NCBI RefSeq assembly: GCF_051622035.1
Contig: NC_135362.1
Location: forward strand, 10,915,501-10,979,500
DNA: 64,000 bases
From: Arctopsyche grandis
Taxonomy: Eukaryota > Arthropoda > Insecta > Trichoptera > Hydropsychidae
Reading direction: 5' to 3'
The position numbers were made by a program, and so were the translations under genes. The notes under the pieces are model-generated. The model made no database searches, was not told where the DNA came from, and saw only the letters and a program-made list of their open reading frames with translations. This document shows, one piece after another, positions 44,792-54,400 of the stretch; the first letter of the stretch is position 1; the number at the start of each line of letters is the position of its first letter.

Positions 44792-45016
44792 ATGGCCGAC
44801 AATGCAAGCGCGCGGACCAAACGGGTCGAGTGTCAGTATTGTATGTGTAGGTTGGTGGCCGTGTCACGTCTGCAGAACACCGACGTTTGTTTTGGGGCGG
44901 AGGGCGGCGCCCGAGCTCACAGTCTGCGCCCCCCACTACCCCCCTGGCCACTTCACCCCTCCGGCAGGCCGCACATCCCCTCTGGCCTCACGCATACCGA
45001 CACCGCAGAACCGACG
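44792..45016 (+). CDS. Candidate first coding exon in a GC-rich island
   Basis: In a sharp GC island (44760-45090), an ATG at 44792 opens a 75-codon frame beginning MADNASARTKRVECQYCMCR and ending ...HTDTAEPT at a consensus donor (ACG|GTGAGT, 45016/45017). The frame is phase 0 and joins without a stop to the exon-like segment at 45462. CxxCxC near residues 14-19 is the only notable motif. The middle is Pro/His/Arg-rich, as expected of GC-rich DNA, so it could instead be 5' UTR with the ATG unused. No family recognised. Confidence 0.3.
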
Positions 45017-45461
45017 GTGAGTGGCGACTCCGCCCCCACGGCGGGTGCTGCGCCCCATTCCTAACCCCCACATACTCAATCCCCCCGCATAGACTAATCA
45101 GATTTGACGTATCGCCTCCCTCTTCCAAGCGGTCAGTTTTATTGACATTTTGCACAACCCTTGATTCTAAACAAACGTTCATTTAATTTCAAATAATTTA
45201 TTGGCCGTAACCTCATTTATAATGTCAATAATCATTTTGTAAATAAATGTTCATCGCAAGTTTTAATTTCAATATTGAAATATTGTCTCGAATGAGCACA
45301 TGCCGTTGACATTTATGCCTTTTATTTTCATAGCTAATTTTAGTACGAGCTCTATTCATTCAACTTATTTAAATTCAAATTAGAATTTGTGATATATATA
45401 TATTTTATATGACAATCTTGGATTATATATAACGACTATATTTATATTTTATTTGTTTCAG
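45017..45461 (+). other. Possible intron between the two candidate exons
   Basis: Starts GTGAGTGG and ends TTTATTTGTTTCAG, good splice-site sequences. The interior is non-coding and becomes AT-rich after 45130. Confidence 0.3.
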
Positions 45462-45534
45462 CAGACCTATAATGGTTGTATGATTAAGACTACAGTAATA
45501 CCGAAAGGAATCCGTCGTCTCTTTGGTTTTAAAT
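45462..45534 (+). CDS. Candidate internal exon, 73 nt, unknown product
   Basis: Bounded by a good acceptor (TATTTGTTTCAG|CAG) and a consensus donor (AAAT|GTGAGT). Only one of three frames is open and it gives QTYNGCMIKTTVIPKGIRRL followed by FGFK. An in-frame Met could also serve as a start (MIKTTVIPKG...). The acceptor is a tandem NAGNAG (CAGCAG), which often yields a one-residue alternative. I cannot name the gene. The next exon was not found within the window. Confidence 0.35.
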
Positions 45535-45664
45535 GTGAGTAATTTGTACGTATTTAGAACACAGTAGAAGTTAAATTACTCTTACATGACTTTTTGTTCT
45601 TGTTTACGGTAGAAACTGTTGCTATTTCAATTTATTTATAGTGGTAACGATTTTATAAACAAAT

Positions 45665-45721
<57 letters not shown>

Positions 45722-47094
45722 ATGTTCAGCAATTTCCTTCATAATGGTGTTAGAAATGTTCAACATGATTTTATATTTCATATGAATTATTAAGTAACTG
45801 CAATGAGTGCGACACATTGTTTGGTTTATATACGTTAGCAAGCATTCATGCGGTTGACTTCCCTAGAATTTTGTCAACAATTCAATCAAATAGAAGATAA
45901 CGGATTGTAAATATTGTCGAAATCGATAAGACATTGTATTGTGAATGGGCATTATTGAATTTTGCGTAGTTTGTCATTACAATTTGACTTGCCTTTTCTT
46001 GGGTGAACATTTTGCTTATTAAAAACTGTTTGTTATCCTGTATCCTTGTCAATGGAGGCTTTTCTTGTTTTTTTTTACGATCAAATAATTTTTAGTATAC
46101 CTATGTCTTTGTGTCCGTTAATTTTATTTTTTCCCTTGAAATTATTTTAATATCTTAGTATGCCAAAATGATGTTATAAAAGATGTTGCTACATAATGTG
46201 AGGAATAGAAGAAGTATGATATTTCATTTAGTAATTGATTGAAAGCTAAAAGGTCTTCACTTGAATCTTCGATATATATTATTTTTGAAAGAAGTGTTAT
46301 AATAATAAATCAACTCTTTTTGGCATGTAAGCTGACAGTGTATTTTATGGAACCAGAAATTTTCGTCTGTTGTGACAATAGTATGACGCATTTGTGACTT
46401 TAGATTGAATTATGGGTGCTTAAACCTCAAGTTTAGCAGTGTCGCAATTTCCAAACTCTTTAGAAGGCGAATTGCCAAATATTAATTTGACAACTAAAAC
46501 TGACAACTTTCTATAGTTTTCATCTTACTTTACATAAACATATGTAAAACCAAATGATGCGTTAAAATGTGGTTTTAACTAACAACTTTGAAGCCTTTTT
46601 TTTCATTTTTTTTCTTTTTATGGTTTAAACGACGTTACAATACTTTGACTAGGAATTAAATTTCATTTCTTGCAAATTATACTTGTATTTAAATGAAATA
46701 CCATGGACCTTAACTGAATTGACTACATTGAATCATGAAACTGAATAAATGGCCTAAACACACTTGACCCCAGAAACCATGCGGTGCTCACTGTACATGC
46801 AATATAATATTTTCATTTATATTTGTATGTTTTTTGTCTGACTGTACTGCTTTCTTTTTTGTATTTTATTCTGTATGTGTGCCAATTTAAATAAAATAAA
46901 ATAAATAAACCAAGAATGGATAGTTAAAGGATAAAACCACCCCGTTATAGAGTCAATGATCTGAATTTATTTACCTACATTTACTATGGTAGTTAATTTA
47001 TAATTAAAACCACCGATGAGTAAACCCATGGTTTTTCCGATACTCCGAACAAAATTCTTGTAAAGCCACTTCAAATGACTTTGTAGGAAATCAA
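45535..47094. other. Non-coding AT-rich sequence, including an (AT)n run at 45666-45718
   Basis: An AT dinucleotide run of about 52 bp lies at 45666-45718. The rest is AT-rich with short T and A runs and no recognised gene. Confidence 0.5.
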
Positions 47095-47275
47095 AGATTG
47101 TTTCGAGTCTTCGAGTCTCAAATTAAACCTCGATTGAAAAAAATCATACATTGTATGATTTGAAGTATTTCTGTGGTGGATAATTGTGACATCCAAGCCA
47201 GCGATTGCCAATTTATGCAATTTTTGAAACGATTCCTCAGAAATTGGCTCATACCTACCCATTACTGTGTATAAA
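47095..47275 (+). mobile_element. SINE family 1, 5'-truncated and diverged
   Basis: AAACCTCGATTGAAAAAAAT, GAAGTATTTCTGTGGTGGAT, TTGTGACATCCAAGCCAGCG, GATTGCCAATTTATGCAATT, GAAACGATTCCTCAGAAATT and ACCTACCCATTACTG follow the SINE body order. The tRNA head is lost. Confidence 0.7.
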
Positions 47276-47394
47276 TTTGGCCAAAGTTTCGTTTTTTCAA
47301 CTTATCTTGTGAGGGTTCCCTCTAAAATAATTATTTCTGTTGATTTCTACAGAGTTCTATTTCGTAATGGCATAATTCGAATCGTAGATGTTTT

Positions 47395-47785
47395 GATGAG
47401 AAATACATAGAATGGTACCAGAGAAAACAAAATGCTAAAAGGAAGACCTCAAGGAAGATGGGTAGAAATTAGGTACATGTGTGCAGGGCCGGCTGGGGGT
47501 TTTGCGAGGCCCTAGGGAAAAGTTATAGGTGGGGCCTCTACCTCTCAAAAAAAAGTGGCAACCGGAAGAACCTAGATAAAGTTGTAGGTTGATCACATCC
47601 GATTTTTTTTTTTTAAAAGCAATACCGTTATACATTTCTATATACCGGCCTAGAGATTATGAATTGAATTTGGGATAAGTTTTGAAATGTTAAAATATAT
47701 TTATTTCTCAATGTGTGGGGAAATCGACGTTTCATTCGGGGTGCATGTGTGGGGTGAGATGTATGAGAGTTGTGCAAAACTTGGG
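47395..47785 (+). pseudogene. RTE-like LINE fragment, split by a 260-bp insertion
   Basis: Plus-strand codons before the insertion give KMLKGRPQGRWVEIR, the GRPxGRWV motif of insect RTE LINEs. After the insertion GGGGTGAGATGTATGAGAGT matches the continuation seen at 40869-40890 (GGTGTGAGATGGATGAAAAT). The two halves align to one LINE, showing that the insertion is younger. Confidence 0.65.
47484..47743. mobile_element. 260-bp hAT-like insertion with 8-bp target duplication
   Basis: CATGTGTG occurs immediately left (47476-47483) and right (47744-47751) of the segment, a clean 8-bp duplication. The insert starts CAGGGCCGGCTGGGGG, a common hAT-type end. The opposite end (complement CACCCCGAATG) matches only weakly, so the terminal repeats have decayed or are short. 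Joining the flanks restores a sequence matching the LINE at 40864-40890. Confidence 0.7.
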
Positions 47786-48639
47786 CTTCCACGCTGGCTT
47801 AAACCGAAACCGAAAAAGCGACTTTTTGACCATCTTTCAAAAAACTGGAAATCGAATTTTTTGGCTCAATCAACCGGCTTTTTAAGGTTTCCTTTAATTA
47901 ATGTTTTTTTCCTCAAAAATAACAATTATGAATTTGAAATTTCTATGAAAGATCACAAAAAATGTGTATTGGATCCAAACTTTCTTTGAACAACAAAAAA
48001 AGGTATGACCCTTAGCGGTGGTTTTGAGATATAGTTATGGATGAAGACCAGTTCATAAACCAATAAGGTATTATTGAAAGTAGTTTCAATAACTTACACA
48101 AGGCCTTCCAGAATTTCGTCAAATTGGGTTTTCCATAATTTGTAGTTTTTGCGCGTTCTTCTTCTTGATAGTAGCTGCTTTAAATCATTTAATTATTTGT
48201 GCGTATTCAGGATATGGCATTTTACGGCTGTGATATTTGTAATAATAATATATATGTAATAACGATCTTATGAAAGTTCATAATTTTTACATACCTCTTC
48301 TTACTTTTTATAACTCAATTTAATTTGTAATCAATTATTTTTTTGTAAAATAAAATATATATTTACAATTTTTTATTCTGCGCGCGCACATTAATACGGG
48401 AGGAAAAGCCTGTTCCTCTTGTTCCTGTTGTATCCTGCTCGCGCAAATTAAGTGAGTATGTACCGTTTACCATGCACCTTTTTTTTTGATCTTTCAACGT
48501 AAGATCTTTCGATTTTCGATCTTTGCCTTCCGATATTTGCGTTTTCGGTAATTTAACATTCCGGCTCGTCACGGAGACCGGTATATACTTACGTACGTAG
48601 CTGAAAAACTCTATTAGTCGTAAACAATGTGTGCCGCGA
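47786..48639. other. Non-coding sequence with a palindrome-related segment at 48379-48455
   Basis: No gene recognised. At 48379-48455, GCGCGCGCACATTAA, CCTGTTCCTCTTG and TTGTATCCTGCTCGCGCAAA repeat sequence of the palindrome at 50860-50924, with GTTCCTG inserted. The surrounding open frames are unsupported. Confidence 0.45.
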
Positions 48640-48755
48640 ATATCCAAAGGTTACTATGCTCTGCCCTAGTGCATAACAGAGGCGGGTGGAAGCGTGTTGG
48701 AGAGGTATTCACCCAGCAGTGGATGGTGAATGGCTGTAAATGATGATGATGGTCC
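48640..48755 (+). pseudogene. RTE-like LINE 3' terminus
   Basis: Reads ...ALVHNRGGWKRVGEVFTQQW MVNGCK then TAA, followed by ATGATGATG: the characteristic C-terminal tail and short ATG-repeat 3' end of insect RTE-type LINEs. Only the 3' end is present, typical of 5'-truncated retrotransposition. Confidence 0.75.
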
Positions 48756-48867
48756 CGCTTTTACTTGATCCGCCGCTGCCCTTGACGTTTTTTTGTGGAA
48801 TTCTATTGCATTATTTCTTTTTGAGCATCTTTGAAAGTTTGGATGTCTCGAGAGTGAGGCTCTCTTT

Positions 48868-49157
48868 GGGCGAAATCACACAGCGGTGAATGCGGCACGT
48901 AGTTTTTTTTTAGATACTTTTAAACATGCGGAAAAAACGATGGGTGCCATTCAGTGTCATGTCGCCATTCATGGGACGCTCGGCATGCCGTGCCCCACAA
49001 TGATCCTCTGAACCCTTTTCGATCAAATTCCATGCTTGTATTTATCCTTGCTTGACAGTGATCGATGACGGTGTATCCCATATTTTAAGAAATGTAGGAG
49101 ACCACCCACTGTGAGGAGCCATGCACGCGTGCCGTTCATCGCTGTATGTTTTCGCCC
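48868..49157. mobile_element. MITE of the GGGCGAAA family, copy M2 (290 bp)
   Basis: Left end GGGCGAAATCACACAGCGGT (48868), right end GCTGTATGTTTTCGCCC (to 49157). Interior landmarks: TTTAGATACTTTTAAACATG, TCCTTGCTTGACAGTGATCG and CCCATATTTTAAGAAATGTA. It abuts copy M3 across only three bases (TTT). Confidence 0.75.
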
Positions 49158-49160
49158 TTT

Positions 49161-49839
49161 GGGCGACATCAGACAGCGGTGAATTTGGGACGTATTTTTT
49201 TTAGATAGTTTTAAACATTCAAGACACATGTCGTTGAAATTGTATGGTAGTATTTATCCTTGTTTGACAGTGATCTATACCAAAACGATTTTCGGTAAAA
49301 TTGTATCCTTGCTTGACAGTGAGTGATCGATTACGAATATGGGTATACACCGTTATCGGTCACTGTCAAGCAGAAAGTGGTCAAGGAGGGTGCCATTTTG
49401 AAATTGAACATAAAAAAAATTAAAACTTATGTGATTTAACATTACGATATAAATAATAGGAGATATGATACTTACATTGTTGTAATTTTTTTAAAGAAAA
49501 CTATTATGGTGTAAATCCCCATTCAGGAAATATGAAAAATTTACAATATATATATGAAATTAAATTCGTCCCAAGGGGGGGGGGGGGGGGCATGGCACCC
49601 CCCTTGGATCCACATATGCTGTCAAGCAAGGATACAATTTTACCGAAAATGGTCCAAAGGGTCGTTTTGGTATAGATCACTGTCAAGCAAGGATAAATAC
49701 TACCATACAATTTCAACGACATATGTAGGTCAAATGTATCGTTTTGAAAGGACTATCCCATGAACGCCACATTTTTTCTATGTGTTTAAAACTATCTAAA
49801 AAAACCACGTCCCACACTCAGCGCTGTCTGATTTCGCCC
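49161..49839. mobile_element. MITE M3: 679-bp element with ~170-220 bp inverted arms
   Basis: The left arm starts GGGCGACATCAGACAGCGGT at 49161. The right arm is its complement, ending CTGTCTGATTTCGCCC at 49839 and followed by TTAA. Long stretches of the arms match: GTTGAAATTGTATGGTAGTA, TGACAGTGATCTATACCAAA and TCGGTAAAATTGTATCCTTG. The right arm has about 50 extra bases. Between the arms lie another inverted CACTGTCAAGC motif (49357-49367) and a poly-G run (49575-49590). A transcript would fold into a long hairpin. Confidence 0.8.
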
Positions 49840-50041
49840 TTAAGGGCATTTATCCGATCACCGGGCCGAAAACCGACCTCTGAGCCGGCTCTGACCACTG
49901 AGCTGTACTGTTAGATATCGGGGTTGAAATGGCTGGGAACAGTTGAACTACGGCGTGTGTTTAGTTGGAAACCGTCGAAGACATCACTGGGGGGGTTGGT
50001 GGTTGAAGGCGAGAGTGAGATGCTGAGGTGGCCAGGCAGAG
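49840..50041. other. Non-coding spacer
   Basis: GC-balanced spacer between the MITE cluster and the GC-rich island. CCGACCTCTGAGCCGGCTCTGACCACTGAGC-like sequence (49879-49905) could be an old tRNA-type fragment, but no B box is evident. Confidence 0.3.
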
Positions 50042-50540
50042 ATGTGTTGTGTGATATAGGATGAGTAGTGTTCAGTTAGGCATGAGGTGCGGTGGGCGCG
50101 TGTCGTGGCGGCGGCGTATGCCGGTGCAGCGTCGTCGTGAGTCAGAGTGCCAGGAATAGCCGGGCAGTGGAGAGTGGAGTAGAGTGGAAGAGAGTGGTGG
50201 AGTGGTGGAGTGGTGGAGTGGTGGAGTGGTGGAGTGGTGGAGTGGTGGAGTGGTGGAGTGGAGTGGAGTGGAGTGGAAGAGAGTGGTGGAGTGGAGCGGA
50301 GCTGTGGTGGAGCCGGTGGTGGTGCTGGCAGTGGCAGTGGTCGTGGCGGTGGTCAGTAGCGGGTCGCGCCCGTCGCCGGTGGCGCGGATGCGCGGTGCGC
50401 GTGGCGCGCGCGCCGCCAGCGCGCCACAACCCACCACCACCATCCACACGCGCGCCATCTGCATCTGCATCCGCACCCGCACCCGCACCATCCACACCCA
50501 CACCCACACCGGCTGCACCTCCACGCGCTGATCCACCAAC
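50042..50540 (+). promoter_or_regulatory. GC/CpG-rich island, candidate promoter and 5' UTR
   Basis: The most GC-rich block in the window, with CpG-rich strings such as GCGCGTGGCGCGCGCGCCGC and a purine-rich minisatellite at 50190-50300. Several overlapping open frames on both strands are compositional. Its position directly before the ATG at 50541 suggests a 5' UTR. It shares GTGGAGTGGAGTGGAGCGGA-like sequence with the island at 36740-37050. Confidence 0.4.
50190..50300. repeat. GGAGTGGT minisatellite
   Basis: Tandem units of TGGTGGAG(TGG) (9-bp GTGGTGGAG phase) run for about 70 bp, followed by GGAGT pentamers and a degenerate tail. On the other strand it reads CCACTCCACCACTCC. Confidence 0.9.
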
Positions 50541-50599
50541 ATGCCAGTGAGGGACCGCAACGGAGAGCCGGAGCCCAAGCGCTGCAAATTCTGCGACGG
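50541..50599 (+). CDS. Candidate N-terminal coding exon (weak)
   Basis: The first ATG after the GC-rich block opens MPVRDRNGEPEPKRCKFCDG. The CxxC and basic/acidic composition look protein-like, unlike the Pro/Thr/His run that follows. A possible donor (GACG|GTCCGT) lies after the Asp codon at about 50599 but is a poor match to GTRAGT. I do not recognise the family. With the 44792 candidate it shares the pattern Met, about 10-14 residues, Lys-Arg, then CxxC, which may be coincidence. Confidence 0.25.
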
Positions 50600-50808
50600 T
50601 CCGTGTCCCACCCCACACCCCACATCCACCCACTCTACCACCACCTCCCCCCCCACTCGACCGGCGAACGTACTTCCACTCATGATACCACCTATCGCTT
50701 TCCACGACGATTCTATTTCATTTTATTTGCAGTGCTAGTATCTCACCACGGCGTATTTTTTTTTTATTTAAATCCAAAAAATAAGTTTAAAATTCATATT
50801 AATTTGAT
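50600..50808. other. Non-coding sequence
   Basis: Pyrimidine-rich CCCACC repeats to about 50665, then AT-rich sequence up to the next transposon. Nothing recognised. Confidence 0.4.
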
Positions 50809-51491
50809 CAGTGGTGTGCGGTGAAATTCTCTCTCTTTTTATTGTCGTACAACCTTACTTAATGTGCACGAGCAGGATACAAGGGGAACAGCCTGTTCCT
50901 CTTGTATCCTGCTCGCGCACATTAGCCTTTTGAGTGCTGGCATATTTTTTGTTGTGAGCCCACCACGCTGAAAATTTCCAGCTAGAATTATTTAGAAATC
51001 CAATAGAAAGCAGGTAAAACCCCTAGATAACTACCGCCGAGGATTTCGAGTTTTGTAAAGGTGTGTTTAAACTCTCTGGTATATCTTGCAACAGTATAAA
51101 ATAAACAAAAGAAGTCCATTATTCATTGATGTTAAAATGTAATGCTCATAATCTAAATGCCTAATTAAAAATCTGAAATACTCGCCAGTTAGGTATTTCC
51201 ATCGAGAAATTCTGCTATGGTTATAAATTCAGAAATTCCAGTGTCAACCAGTCTTTATAAACATTGACACGGATTACACGACCCATGTTTAATGCATTTT
51301 TTTTTAATGATACCTGGAAAGGCTTAGCGGGTAGTATTCTTGTTTATTTTTTACATATTAAAAAAACAACGCCGATAGGCGTATTTCAGGCTGATGGACT
51401 TGTTGGCAAAACGCCGATCGGCGTTGGTCAGCATTCAAAGGGTTAAGTAAGACTGTACGACAGAAAGAGAGAATTTCACCGCACCCCACTG
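50809..51491. mobile_element. Non-autonomous DNA transposon with ~50-bp inverted termini
   Basis: Left terminus CAGTGGTGTGCGGTGAAATT (50809), continuing to GTCGTACAACCTTACTTAA. The right terminus is the complement of CAGTGGGGTGCGGTGAAATT with GTCGTACAGTCTTACTTAA, ending 51491. Just inside lie TTAA motifs (50859-50862; 51443-51446) and a second pair of related ends, GCCTTTTGAGTGCTGGC (50925) and the complement of CCCTTTGAATGCTGACC (51442). This suggests a piggyBac-like element nested within, or a composite end. Internal GCCGATAGGCGT and CGCCGATCGGCG are short palindromes. No coding sequence; no clear outer target duplication. Confidence 0.7.
50860..50924. repeat. Near-perfect 65-bp palindrome
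   Basis: Arms 50860-50891 and 50893-50924 (32 bp each) pair with two mismatches around a single central C. The arm reads TAATGTGCACGAGCAGGATA, then CAAGGGGAACAG. A related, imperfect copy lies at 48379-48455. It sits directly at the inner edge of the left terminal repeat of the 50809-51491 element. Confidence 0.92.
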
Positions 51492-54400
51492 TACTATACA
51501 TTTAATATCTAGCCAATAGAATTTCTTAAAAGAAATAACGCAGAATTACACACAGCCTGGCTGTTAAAAAATACTAAATTGTATTTTTACTATTCAATAT
51601 AGGAAGAGACTTTAGGTCCGCTATAGGAAGAGACTTTAGGAAAATCGTACATGCTATCTCTTTCACCGCCTGTCGACTAATAGCATTTCGTGCAGACAAT
51701 AGAACATTGTACGCGCGAAATGCTATTGGTCGAAATCATATGCGTTTTGATTAAGTGTCATCCTACAACGGAATGTATATATTTTTTGCAAAAATTTCAT
51801 GCAATATTTCGAACTGACTGTAAATCAACAGGCCATCTAATGTACTGTCGTTAACAAGTTTTATTATTATTAAAGATCGCCGTTGGATGGATGCTTTTCG
51901 CACAAAAATTGGTTCACTGTTGTCAATTTCTTAGAAAAGCCATGTTTTTTTACTCTGGCTTTGAACGCTAATGGTGTGGTCTATTGTTATTTAAAAAGCA
52001 TTCGTGCAAAGCCGATCTCTGGTTATTATATATTTAAGTATTATTGTTAGGTGTTAAGTAATATATTATTTAAAGCACAACTGTCTCTCCGAATAAAACG
52101 TAGCTTTAGGTCAATATATTTTCTTGATATGCAATATATGTATTTGAACACTTTCTGTTGTTGGAAGTACGTTTGCTTGGTCGAATTCAAAGGCGTATCT
52201 TTAATTTATTGATACGCCGTTGATAACTCTCCTTGTCCTGATTACATTCCGATATTTAGTGTGTGTCCATGTTTTGTTTTTGTGTTTGTGTGTATGTGTT
52301 TGTTTTAATGAATCTGTCGAATTAATGCGCCGAAGCTTTTCAATATTGAAACTTTTATATGGAATAATCTTCAAAGCGTTCGGTGTATTTTTTGACAGTT
52401 GTTTAAAAATGTAAATTTGATTAAACATGTTTGTTGTTTTTTATATATATTATTATTAATCAATAAAATTAATTTTTTAATGAAATTGATTTATTTTTAC
52501 TATTCAATAACATATCCTAATCCAATGTAGTGTGCACGGTCAATGAAAAATGTGTATAAAAGCGCTTGTTTATAGTGTCACTTGCAGTAGATCGTGTTTT
52601 TATAGAAAAATACACATTTAAATGCAATATACACATATGTATGTACATACTATTAACCCTTTCATTGCGGCCTATAAACTTAATCAGCTTTGTATGCCAT
52701 GCTTTTTTTTTTAAATGTTATATATATATACATTTTTTTTGATTATATTTTTGTCTATACAGTACATACTTGAAAAATTGATCCATTCATGATATGTTTT
52801 GAAATTTTTAGTTAAAACATATACATACATATTTATATATACATATACACACACTGTGTTTTGCTTTTTCAAAAATAAACCGTAATCGCCGTTGTAAAAT
52901 CCATCAAATTTTGGCATCACGGACTTTTGTTTTCATCTTGGCGAAGGTCGGGCATCATGAACGTTTTAGCTCCTGAGAGTGATGAAAAGATTTGAACCGT
53001 TTAGCAATTTATACTTATTCGTTATGTCTGTTACGCAACACTCAACCGTTGAAAAAAAAATATTCCGACATTACGAAGATTTTTTTTCGGGATGAAAAAT
53101 ATTCGCCGCAAATATCCCGTTATATTTTGATGCCAAAGGAAATCGGCGATACTTAAAATTTTCTTCGAAAGCAGCATATGGTCGTATTATTCACACGCTG
53201 CGGTGTTTAGGTAAGAATGAGGTCAATTTAGGCACCGAATATGGCTAGAAATTTTAGATTATATTATTATAAATGGCATTTCGATTGATCTGTTGTGCCT
53301 AAATTCAAAACACAGCCTTGGTGCCGCATTTATATAAACGAGTTTCACTTTCATCTATTGCGATTTGTATTATATAGGTCCATATTTACATATGTACTTT
53401 TGACTTACATATGTGCTACAATGAACATCATCAAATGCACTCGACTGATTCGGACCATTGAGAATGATCTTTCTCGTTCACATTAGCTCGTACCTCATAA
53501 TATGTATATTCATACAGAGTTACAATGTGTATTTGGTGCATCATAAATAACTCAGATCTTACTCAACGGTGATCCATCTTATTTATTTGTTACTCTTGCG
53601 TAGGATGTGTGTTGACTTTCTCAACGACTGATGCATCACGAGTTCCTTATCCTTTTTGTCAAGGATATTTCGCTACTATTTTCTCGTGAATAGTCTGATT
53701 TCTACACACTTTTTTTCTGTTCTACATATCTGAGCGTTGACAAGAATTTTCATTGATCTTTTATTCTGGCGCAGGGGGACTTCTTCTCTGGAACGAAAAT
53801 AAAGTGTCGCTAGCGTATATAACACTTGTTTGTCGTTTTTATTTTTTTTCCTGGTCGGTTGAAATAGTAGCGTAATTATTAGGGTATCCGCCTACTACAG
53901 TTGGCACGGAAACTACTTACTGGTTGTCGGATACACAGTTCTGGAATCGAACTATTTGTTGTTTTATCATTTGTAACGTTATTTCAATTTAAAAATCTAT
54001 AAATCGCATTCGTCTCTTTTGGCTTTGTCCGCATTAAATCAATTTTTCATTAAAACATTACTCAATCGCTCGTTGAAAATGCTGACTTTTGAGTTATACT
54101 CACGTTGCGTAAATATTTTAGTGAAAGTTAATGCGTTAATAGTAATAGTATAGGTGCCATATAAGGATTAATCATTCTCGCATTCAATTCGCTTGGAAAT
54201 CTTTGATTGAATTCGGAATGTAAGAAAATTCCATATAGATTGAATGCGTTGAGCTTTTTGGTAGGAAAACGCCTGGAATAGTTTCCTCGAGCTTTGAGGT
54301 CATTCATAACGTCATACATGCGCTATTCGAAAACACGAAGTGTAAATAGATCTTGTTATTTCACGGTCTCAATATTTTTATTCATTTCATGATATTATCC

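Noticed and set aside
44203..44951. Minus-strand frames of 82-135 codons
   Set aside because: They cross the Harbinger terminus and the GC island and are shadows of the plus-strand candidate.
47687..47989. 100-codon plus-strand frame as a gene
   Set aside because: Its first third spans a hAT-like insertion end and an RTE fragment; the remainder is unrecognised.
50072..50705. Frames of 150-203 codons on both strands
   Set aside because: Low-complexity His/Ser/Thr or Val/Gly/Trp translations of the GGAGTGGT minisatellite and CpG-rich island; mutually overlapping and without splice logic.
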